Shown: piece by piece, positions 1 to 4,995 of the stretch
Layout of the letters: the number at the start of each line of letters is the position of its first letter
Position numbering within the stretch: the stretch's first letter is position 1
Source: Burkholderiaceae bacterium
GTDB lineage: Bacteria > Pseudomonadota > Gammaproteobacteria > Burkholderiales > Burkholderiaceae
DNA: 5,974 bases
Assembly: GCA_030151165.1 (NCBI GenBank)
Contig: JASLEM010000561.1
Span: forward strand, 1-5,974
Direction of reading: 5' to 3'
Position numbers and translations under genes: made by a program
Notes under the pieces: model-generated
The model's database searches: none
What the model saw: the letters and a program-made list of their open reading frames with translations, nothing else
Told to the model about the DNA's origin: nothing

Positions 1-15
1 GCCGATAGAGCCCGG

Positions 16-1476
16 ATGCACGCCCAGCTCGACCTCCTGCACCCGGCCGCCAACGATCCCACCGTCGGCGCGCCGTCCGCCCCGGGCTGGAACCGCCACC
101 GGCTCGCGCCGGCCCCGCGCGCACCGTCGCCGTCCACGGCCAACGGGCCGCGCCTGGGCGAGCTGCTCGGCGCGCTGAGCCACGCGCTCGACATGACCGA
201 AGGCCAGCCCGTCGGCCACTGCCTGCGCAGCGCGTGGATCGGCCAGCAGGTCGGCCGGGTGCTGGGCCTGAACACGGTGGAGATGCGCGAGCTCTACTAC
301 GCGACGCTGCTGAAGGATTCCGGCTGCAGCAGCAACGCCGCGCGCATCTGCCAGCTGTTCCTGACCGACGACCGCAGCTTCAAGCACGACCGCAAGATCG
401 CCGGCACGAGCCTGCCGAGCCTGATGAACTTCGTGATCAGCCACACCGGGCTCAAGGCCGGCCTGGCGCAACGCTTCCGCGCGGTGATCAACGCGATCCA
501 GAACGGCGGCGAGATCGCCCGCGAACTGACCGAGACGCGCTGCTCGCGCGGCGCGCAGATCGCGCGCCAGCTGCGCTTCAGCGAAGAGGTGGCCGACGCG
601 ATCCAGAGCCTCGACGAGCACTGGGACGGCAGCGGCCAGCCGGTCGGCTTGTCCGGCAACGAGATCCCGCTGTACTCGCGCATCGCGCTGCTGGCGCAGG
701 TGGTCGACGTCTTCCACACCAGCGTCGGCCCCGAGGCCACGCGCGCGGAAGTGGCGCGCCGCCGCGGCCGCTGGTTCGACCCGCGCATCGCCGACGCCTT
801 CGCCGTGCTCGCGCGCGACCGCGAATTCTGGCGCCAGCTCGCCGCCGACGACCTCGAGCAGCGCGTGTTCGAGCTCGAGCCCGCGCAGCAGTTCCAGCCG
901 GTCGACGACGACTACCTCGACGACATCGCCGAGGCCTTCGGCCAGATCGTCGACGCCAAGAGCCCGTTCACGGCCGGCCACAGCTCGCGCGTCGCGCTCG
1001 TCGCCGACCAGGTCGCGGAGCAGCTGGGCATCGACGCCGACCACCGCCGCTGGCTGCGGCGCGGCGCGCTGCTGCACGACGTCGGCAAGCTGGGCGTGAG
1101 CAACGCGATCCTCGACAAGCCGGGCAAGCTCGACCCCTGGGAGTGGGCCGCGATGCAGCGCCACGCGCTCCACACGGAGCAGATCCTCGGGCGCATCAGC
1201 GCGTTCGGCGCGCTCGCCCGCGTCGCCGGCGCGCACCACGAGAAGCTGGACGGCAGCGGCTACCCGCGCGGCCTCGACGCCCGCCACATCCGCCTCGAGA
1301 CCCGCATCATCACCACCGCCGACATCTTCGACGCCCTCACCGCCGACCGCCCGTACCGCCCCGCGATGCCGACGGCGACCGCGCTGCAGGTGATGCGCGA
1401 CAGCGTCGGCACGGCGATCGACGCCGACTGCTTCGCCGCGCTCCAGCGCTCGCTCGACACGCTCGGCGCGATCTGA
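16..1476 (+). CDS. Tandem HD / HD-GYP domain protein, probable c-di-GMP phosphodiesterase
   Basis: This 486-residue protein has two HD-type lobes. The C-terminal lobe (about residues 300-486) keeps the HD-GYP signature: GHSSR (H322), HDVGK (H354-D355), H383, HHEKLDGSGYP (407-417), then DIFDALTADRPYR from 436. Intact HD-GYP domains hydrolyse cyclic di-GMP at a di- or tri-iron centre, so a cytoplasmic phosphodiesterase is likely. The N-terminal lobe (about 47-260) has the same layout but is degenerate: GH at 67-68, LLKDSG where LLHDxG is expected (K100-D101), and LDEHWDGSGQP (199-209) with both histidines lost and GYP changed to GQP. It is probably a sensory, structural or dimerisation lobe. 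Residues 1-46 are rich in Ala and Pro and look disordered. No membrane segment is visible. The start is uncertain: the frame stays open to the window edge and only a weak AGAG (7-10) precedes the ATG, so the true start could lie upstream. Its stop is one base from that of the opposing gene. Confidence 0.92.
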   Translation: MHAQLDLLHPAANDPTVGAPSAPGWNRHRLAPAPRAPSPSTANGPRLGELLGALSHALDMTEGQPVGHCLRSAWIGQQVGRVLGLNTVEMRELYYATLLKDSGCSSNAARICQLFLTDDRSFKHDRKIAGTSLPSLMNFVISHTGLKAGLAQRFRAVINAIQNGGEIARELTETRCSRGAQIARQLRFSEEVADAIQSLDEHWDGSGQPVGLSGNEIPLYSRIALLAQVVDVFHTSVGPEATRAEVARRRGRWFDPRIADAFAVLARDREFWRQLAADDLEQRVFELEPAQQFQPVDDDYLDDIAEAFGQIVDAKSPFTAGHSSRVALVADQVAEQLGIDADHRRWLRRGALLHDVGKLGVSNAILDKPGKLDPWEWAAMQRHALHTEQILGRISAFGALARVAGAHHEKLDGSGYPRGLDARHIRLETRIITTADIFDALTADRPYRPAMPTATALQVMRDSVGTAIDADCFAALQRSLDTLGAI

Positions 1477-1477
1477 A

Positions 1478-1864
1478 CTAACCCGCCGACCCAGCGCGCG
1501 CGGCGGCCACGCCGTCGCGCGTGACGAGCCAGTCGTCCCAGCACGGCACGACGACCCGCACGGGCAGCACCCGATGCAGCCAGCTGCGCCGCGGCCGCGG
1601 CCAGCGCAGCGCGAGGATGCGCGACTCGAGCCACGCGAGGTCGAAGCCGGCCCACGCGCCCGTCACGACGAACATGTTCATCCGGCACACCGGGTTCACT
1701 TCGTCGACCAGGATCGCCTCGAGCTCGTCGACCGCATACGGCGACGCGGCCAGCAGGTCGACGCGCCACTTCAGCGACAGCGAGACATCGGTGTCGAGGT
1801 AGAGCTCGGACAGCGCCTCCCAGACGGAACGGCGCGCGGGGAGGTCGTCGGCGGCGGGCTTCAT
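1478..1864 (-). CDS. Uncharacterised DUF7079-type small protein
   Basis: The product has 128 residues and no known function. I place it by memory in the DUF7079 group from three elements: RRSVWEALSELYLDTDV (11-27), a middle block SPYAVDELEAILVDEVNPV (41-59), and GAWAGFD (69-75) followed by WLESRI. Members known to me usually read NLLSVAGEWAGFD in the last block; here it is NMFVVTGAWAGFD. The C-terminal part (87-128) is basic and Trp-rich (W88, W95, W109, W112) and looks less conserved. There is no signal peptide or obvious membrane helix, so it is probably cytoplasmic. The ATG at 1864 is the only Met in frame just before the conserved start. No clear Shine-Dalgarno precedes it, but a CAGAAT element (1877-1882) about 12 bases upstream could be a -10 box, which would leave a very short leader. 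The gene converges on the HD-GYP gene and diverges from the lipase-like gene. Confidence 0.8.
   Translation of the reverse strand: MKPAADDLPARRSVWEALSELYLDTDVSLSLKWRVDLLAASPYAVDELEAILVDEVNPVCRMNMFVVTGAWAGFDLAWLESRILALRWPRPRRSWLHRVLPVRVVVPCWDDWLVTRDGVAAARAGSAG
1494..1522 (+). terminator. GC-rich hairpin after the HD-GYP gene, possible terminator
   Basis: Bases 1501-1505 (CGGCG) pair with 1510-1514 around a GCCA loop. The stem continues with 1495-1500 pairing with 1516-1521, with T1515 bulged and a G-T wobble below. It starts 17 bases after the HD-GYP stop, inside the 3' end of the opposing gene. No T tract follows, so it is not a classical intrinsic terminator, and stems of this kind arise easily by chance at such high GC. 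Confidence 0.3.
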
Positions 1865-1953
1865 GGTCGAACGCGCATTCTGAGCCCGATCCGCGTCGCG
1901 GGGCCGCGGACGGCCGTTCTCCGCAGGCGCGGGCCGGGCGCGCCGGATGCGAG

Positions 1954-1981
1954 TGGACGGCGGCGGCGGGGTCGCGACAAT
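1954..1981 (+). promoter_or_regulatory. Possible sigma-70 promoter of the lipase-like gene
   Basis: TGGACG (1954-1959) and GACAAT (1976-1981) each match the -35 and -10 consensus at four of six positions and are separated by 16 bases. Transcription would begin near 1988, giving a leader of about 33 bases before the ATG at 2021. It lies in the 156-base divergent gap. This is a match by eye only; a mapped 5' end would settle it. Confidence 0.33.
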
Positions 1982-2010
1982 CGAGCCATCGATCCGCCTC
2001 GCGGACCCCT

Positions 2011-2014
2011 GGAG
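2011..2014 (+). promoter_or_regulatory. Ribosome binding site that fixes the lipase-like gene start
   Basis: GGAG lies six bases before the ATG at 2021. The reading frame stays open for more than 400 bases further upstream, so this site, together with the lipoprotein signal that begins exactly at this ATG, decides the start. Confidence 0.65.
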
Positions 2015-2020
2015 CCCTCG

Positions 2021-3010
2021 ATGAAGACTCGACCCTCGCAAGCGCACCGCCGCCTGGCCGCCGCAGCCGCCGCCGCCGCGGCCCTCGCGCTCGCCGCGCT
2101 GCTCGCCGGCTGCGCCGGCTCGACGCTGAAGGACACGGCGTATTCGCTGGAGCGCGCGCGCGCCGACCTGGTCCGCAAGGACATCACGCTGGCCGACGGC
2201 ACGCGCATCGTCTACCTCGACGGCGGCCACGGCGAACCGCTGGTGCTCGTGCACGGCTTCGGCGCCGACAAGGACAACTTCACGCGCGCGGCGCGCTGGC
2301 TGACGCCGCACTACCGCGTGATCGCGCCCGACCTGGTGGGCTTCGGCGAATCCACGCACCTGCCCGACGCCGACTACCGCTACGCCGCCCAGGCCGAACG
2401 GCTGCACGCGTTCGTGCAGGCCCTCGGCCTCGCGCGCATCGACATCGGCGGCAACTCGATGGGCGGCGCGATCGCGCTGAGCTACGCGGCTCGGCATCCG
2501 CAGGAGGTGCACAGCCTCTGGCTGATCGACAGCGCCGGCACCGCGGAAGCGCCGCCGAGCGAGCTCGCGAAGATCCTGCTGTCCGGCGGCCGCAACCCGC
2601 TGATGGTCGAGACACGCGCCGACTACCCGCGCATGCTGGACTTCGCATTGGTCGACAAGCCGTGGATCCCGCAGAGCGTGATGGACGTGCTCGCCGACGA
2701 GCGCATCGCCAACGCGCCGCTGGAGCGCCAGGTGTTCGCGCAGATCGCCGCCGATTCGGTCAGCGACGCCGCCACCGGCCTCGCCGTGCCGACGTTGATC
2801 ACCTGGGGCGCGGACGACCGCGTGCTCGATCCCGGCACCGTGCCGATCCTGCAGCGCAAGCTGGCGCACGCGCAGGCGATCGTCATGCCGCACGTCGGCC
2901 ACGCGCCGATGATCGAGAAGCCCGAGCAGACCGCCGAGGATTACGTGCGCTTCCGCGAATCGCTGCCAGGCGAGCCGGAAATGAAGACGCCGCAGGACGC
3001 GGCGCATTGA
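2021..3010 (+). CDS. Lipoprotein alpha/beta hydrolase, family V lipase-like
   Basis: This 329-residue protein begins with a lipoprotein signal: basic residues (R4, R10, R11), an Ala/Leu-rich hydrophobic stretch (12-28), and the lipobox LAGC with Cys31 as the lipidated residue. Ala at +2 fits outer-membrane sorting by the Lol rule. The mature part is an alpha/beta hydrolase: HGFGADKDNF (78-87) supplies the oxyanion loop, PDLVGFGES follows at 103-111, GGNSMGG (143-149) holds nucleophile Ser146, GADDR holds Asp266, and VGHAPMIEKP holds His294. HGFGxxKDNF and GGNSMGG recall family V bacterial lipases of the Moraxella/Psychrobacter type, so ester or lipid hydrolysis at the cell envelope is likely, but the substrate cannot be read from sequence. 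All triad residues are present. It stands alone, with a divergent gene upstream and a convergent gene 40 bases downstream. Confidence 0.93.
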   Translation: MKTRPSQAHRRLAAAAAAAAALALAALLAGCAGSTLKDTAYSLERARADLVRKDITLADGTRIVYLDGGHGEPLVLVHGFGADKDNFTRAARWLTPHYRVIAPDLVGFGESTHLPDADYRYAAQAERLHAFVQALGLARIDIGGNSMGGAIALSYAARHPQEVHSLWLIDSAGTAEAPPSELAKILLSGGRNPLMVETRADYPRMLDFALVDKPWIPQSVMDVLADERIANAPLERQVFAQIAADSVSDAATGLAVPTLITWGADDRVLDPGTVPILQRKLAHAQAIVMPHVGHAPMIEKPEQTAEDYVRFRESLPGEPEMKTPQDAAH

Positions 3011-3022
3011 TGTCGGCAGGGT

Positions 3023-3041
3023 CGCGCGCGTGACGCGCGCG
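3023..3041. terminator. GC hairpin between convergent genes
   Basis: Bases 3023-3030 pair perfectly with 3034-3041 around a TGA loop (core GCGCGCGTGACGCGCGC). It fills about half of the 40-base gap between the lipase-like gene and the transpeptidase gene and could serve transcripts from both sides. No T tract flanks it on either strand, so Rho-independent function is doubtful; it may only stabilise 3' ends. Confidence 0.4.
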
Positions 3042-3050
3042 GGGGAGCGC

Positions 3051-3779
3051 TCAGCGCGCGCTGTTCTGCACCGCTGCGACCTTGCGCGCGCTGGCCACGT
3101 TCTGCATCGGGTTGCCGAACATCGCCTCGACCGGGCCGTCTTCCGGCAGCACGTAGACGACGGCGTGCGAGTGGCCCAGCGTCGGCAGCACGGTCTGCAG
3201 GAAGAACGATTCCGGCAGCACGACGCAGCCGAGCGACATGCGCTTGTCGTCGGTGCCGTCGGTCGCGAGGTTGTGCAGGCGCGTCGCCTGCATCTTGCCC
3301 GGGCGGACGCGATGGATGGCGATGCCGGTGTCGTAGTCGACCCAGACCACCGGCTCGCCGCTCAGGTTCCTGCCCGGTTGCGATTCGAAGCGGCCCGCGG
3401 GCGTCTTGCGCTCGTAGGGCAGCAGGCGCGACGGATCCTTCTGGCCGGCGCCGGGCACGGGCACGTCCCCGCGGGCCTGGCCAAGGATGGTCGACGAGGT
3501 GCCGACCAATTGGCCGTGGGCGCCGAACACGAAGATTCGCGCCGCCTTCTTGTCGACGATCGCGAACGGCATCCCGTGGGCATCGCCCTTCGCGTGGATC
3601 CATTGCTCGACGTAGCGCGCATCGTCGGAGGCCTCGACGCCCGCGAGCGCGGAGAAGCTGGCGGTCGGGGCCGGGGCCGCTTGCGGCTCCACGCGCGCGG
3701 CCGGGTCGGTCATGGCGAAGGAAGCGTTGGAAACCCAGGCGACCGATGCGGCGAGAGCCAGCTTGCCCCAGAAATTCAT
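3051..3779 (-). CDS. Exported L,D-transpeptidase (YkuD) domain protein
   Basis: The product has 242 residues. A Sec signal peptide is evident: K6, a hydrophobic core (7-17), and a likely cleavage after ASFA (residue 22). A Pro/Ala-rich linker follows (about 25-40). The rest matches a YkuD-type catalytic domain: a strand carrying FAIVDKKAARIFVF (72-85), TPAGRF (126-131), IHR (155-157), and SLGC (182-185) with presumed nucleophile Cys185. Classical L,D-transpeptidases read S/T-HGC; the Leu183 here belongs to a divergent subgroup that, as I recall, reads SYGC or SLGC followed by a V/I-x-x-P segment. The family acts in the periplasm on peptidoglycan stem peptides, cross-linking them or attaching proteins; which reaction occurs here is unknown. 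ATG 3779 is chosen because the signal peptide starts there; upstream GGGA is a weak ribosome site. Only the 273-base gap separates it from kynA on the same strand, but a terminator lies between, so it is probably transcribed alone. Confidence 0.88.
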   Translation of the reverse strand: MNFWGKLALAASVAWVSNASFAMTDPAARVEPQAAPAPTASFSALAGVEASDDARYVEQWIHAKGDAHGMPFAIVDKKAARIFVFGAHGQLVGTSSTILGQARGDVPVPGAGQKDPSRLLPYERKTPAGRFESQPGRNLSGEPVVWVDYDTGIAIHRVRPGKMQATRLHNLATDGTDDKRMSLGCVVLPESFFLQTVLPTLGHSHAVVYVLPEDGPVEAMFGNPMQNVASARKVAAVQNSAR

Positions 3780-3899
3780 TGTCGAGTCCCGATCCTGCGA
3801 GGAGCTTGTCCGAGACGGCGGGATTGCCGTCCGGCGGGCACGACAACGCGCCCTTGTCCTACATTCTGAGGGATCAACGCGGGAACAGAATCCCAGGTT

Positions 3900-3915
3900 T
3901 ACCGGAATTTCGGTA
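3900..3915. repeat. Short inverted repeat, possible operator
   Basis: TACCG (3900-3904) and CGGTA (3911-3915) form a perfect dyad around six bases. It lies about 120 bases upstream of the transpeptidase start in AT-richer DNA, a place where a regulator could bind. Five-base arms can occur by chance and no known operator consensus is recognised. Confidence 0.3.
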
Positions 3916-3956
3916 GGTAATTACGCGCATTAGCTCGACAGTAACGCGACGCAAGT

Positions 3957-3995
3957 AAAAACAACTCGACCGCAATTGTCGCCAACGGTCGAGTT
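3957..3995 (-). terminator. Intrinsic terminator of the kynU-kynA unit
   Basis: Read on the minus strand, AACTCGACCG (3995-3986) and CGGTCGAGTT (3972-3963) form a perfect 10-base-pair stem around a 13-base loop. One G and then TTTTT (3961-3957) follow directly. This is the textbook layout of a Rho-independent terminator, 57 bases after the kynA stop. It separates kynA from the transpeptidase gene downstream on the same strand. Confidence 0.85.
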
Positions 3996-4019
3996 TCCGA
4001 ACGATCGAGAAGCACGCCG

Positions 4020-4040
4020 GGAGCGGCGCATCTCCGCTCC
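4020..4040 (-). terminator. Second hairpin just after kynA
   Basis: GGAGCGG (4020-4026) and CCGCTCC (4034-4040) pair perfectly around a seven-base loop, 12 bases beyond the kynA stop. No T run follows on the minus strand, so it is more likely an mRNA 3'-end stabiliser or pause hairpin ahead of the stronger terminator at 3957-3995. Confidence 0.4.
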
Positions 4041-4052
4041 GTCCGACCGGGC

Positions 4053-4973
4053 TCAGAGCTCGGTGCGCAGCGCCCACACCTCGGGGAACAGCACCGTGTC
4101 GAGCATCTTCTTGAGGTAGCCGACGCCGCTGGTGCCGCCCGTGCCGCGCTTGAAGCCGATGATGCGTTGCACCGTCGTCACGTGGCGGAAACGCCAGAGG
4201 CGGAACGTGTCCTCGAGGTCGGTCAGCTCTTCCCCCAGTTGGTAAAGATCCCAGTGGGTGTCGGGCGCGCGATACACGACCAGCCACGCGTCGCGCACGG
4301 CGTCGCTCTCGACGTAGGGCTGCGTCCAGTCGCGTTCGAGGTGCGACCCCGGCACCGGGATGCCGCGACGCGCGAGCAGGCGCAGGCTCTCGTCGTACAG
4401 CGACGGCGCGCGCCAGGCCTCCTCGACCTGTGCCAGCAGGTCGGGCCGATGCGCGTGGGGCTTGAGCATCGCCGCGTTCTTGTTGCCCATCGTGAACTCG
4501 ATGCAGCGGTATTGGAAACTCTGGAAGCCGCTGCTGGCTGACAGGTACGGCCGGATCGCCGAATACTCGGGCGGCGTCATCGTCGCCAGCACGTCCCACG
4601 CATGGACGAGCTGCTCCATGATGCGGCTCACGCGCGCCATCATCTTGAACGCCGCGCCGAGCCGGTCGGCCGCGATCGCGGCGACCGCGGCGCGCAGCTC
4701 GTGGAGCATCAGCTTCATCCACAGCTCGGACGTCTGGTGCTGGACGATGAACAGCATCTCGTTGTGGTCGGGCGAGAGCGGGTGCTGGGCGCTGAGCACC
4801 TGGTCGAGGTGCAGGTAGTCGCCGTAGCTCATGTCCTTCGCGAAGTCGAGCTGCGCGCCCTCCTCGGCGACGATGCGCTCGCCCGTCGCGGCCGGGCTCG
4901 GCGCTTCCTGCGGCGCGCTCGCGCCGTGGCCCATCGGGCAGCCGCCCGCGGCGGCGTCGTTGTCCTGGTTCAT
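4053..4973 (-). CDS. kynA: Tryptophan 2,3-dioxygenase
   Basis: This 306-residue heme enzyme adds O2 to L-tryptophan to give N-formylkynurenine, the first step of the kynurenine pathway, in the cytoplasm as a tetramer. From distal His79 onward the key residues align with the Xanthomonas campestris enzyme at a constant offset of 24: Phe75 (F51), distal His79 in QHQTSELW (H55), Tyr137 (Y113), Arg141 (R117, substrate carboxylate), proximal heme ligand His264 in RFRHVTTV (H240), and Thr278 in GTGG (T254). All are present, so it should be active. Residues 1-40 form an extra tail with CPMGHG at 12-17, before the conserved domain that begins near MSYGDY (48-53). The ATG at 4973 is 22 bases after the kynU stop, with only a weak GGA ahead of it, so translation may depend on coupling to kynU. 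A three-codon reading frame (ATG at 4981) overlaps this start codon, probably by chance. Transcription ends at 3957-3995. Confidence 0.97.
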   Translation of the reverse strand: MNQDNDAAAGGCPMGHGASAPQEAPSPAATGERIVAEEGAQLDFAKDMSYGDYLHLDQVLSAQHPLSPDHNEMLFIVQHQTSELWMKLMLHELRAAVAAIAADRLGAAFKMMARVSRIMEQLVHAWDVLATMTPPEYSAIRPYLSASSGFQSFQYRCIEFTMGNKNAAMLKPHAHRPDLLAQVEEAWRAPSLYDESLRLLARRGIPVPGSHLERDWTQPYVESDAVRDAWLVVYRAPDTHWDLYQLGEELTDLEDTFRLWRFRHVTTVQRIIGFKRGTGGTSGVGYLKKMLDTVLFPEVWALRTEL

Positions 4974-4995
4974 CGCGTCATTGTCCGTCGGCAGC

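Larger units (their letters stand above)
3780..4052. other. 273-base non-coding gap, locally AT-richer
   Basis: This gap lies between the transpeptidase start and the kynA stop. Bases 3881-3965 are clearly richer in A and T than the rest of the window. It holds the kynA-side hairpins and terminator listed separately, plus three short inverted repeats: ATTCTG/CAGAAT (3863-3868 and 3886-3891), GGGA/TCCC (3881-3884 and 3891-3894), and TACCG/CGGTA (3900-3904 and 3911-3915). The promoter of the transpeptidase gene must lie here. CAGAAT on the minus strand at 3863-3868 is a possible -10 box, but no good -35 stands at the right distance. I see no tRNA or convincing small gene in it. Confidence 0.6.

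Noticed and set aside
234..1481. 415-residue plus-strand frame overlapping the HD-GYP gene
   Set aside because: It is almost entirely Arg, Ala and Pro, the signature of a shifted frame in high-GC DNA; the overlapping frame carries the HD-GYP motifs.
1574..2020. N-terminal extension of the lipase-like gene to a start at 1574
   Set aside because: The extension is low-complexity Arg/Ala-rich sequence antisense to the DUF7079-type gene. A ribosome site and a lipoprotein signal begin at 2021.
1865..3007. Long minus-strand frame running through the lipase-like gene into the DUF7079-type gene
   Set aside because: It is rich in Arg, Val, His and Gly, as expected for the antisense frame of a GC-rich gene, has no domain motif, and opposes a gene with a full catalytic triad. 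Only 1478-1864 is coding.
3030..3869. 279-residue plus-strand frame opposite the transpeptidase gene
   Set aside because: It has no recognisable motif and an Arg/Val/His-rich composition typical of an antisense shadow; the minus-strand frame has a signal peptide and catalytic motifs.
3874..4722. Minus-strand frame overlapping kynA and the terminator
   Set aside because: It is out of frame with the dioxygenase and would read through the terminator; its composition is shadow-like.
4970..4981. Three-codon reading frame (Met-Thr-Arg-stop) whose stop overlaps the kynA start
   Set aside because: It could in principle couple translation, but it lacks a properly spaced ribosome site and such short overlaps are common by chance. 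It is noted in the kynA entry only.
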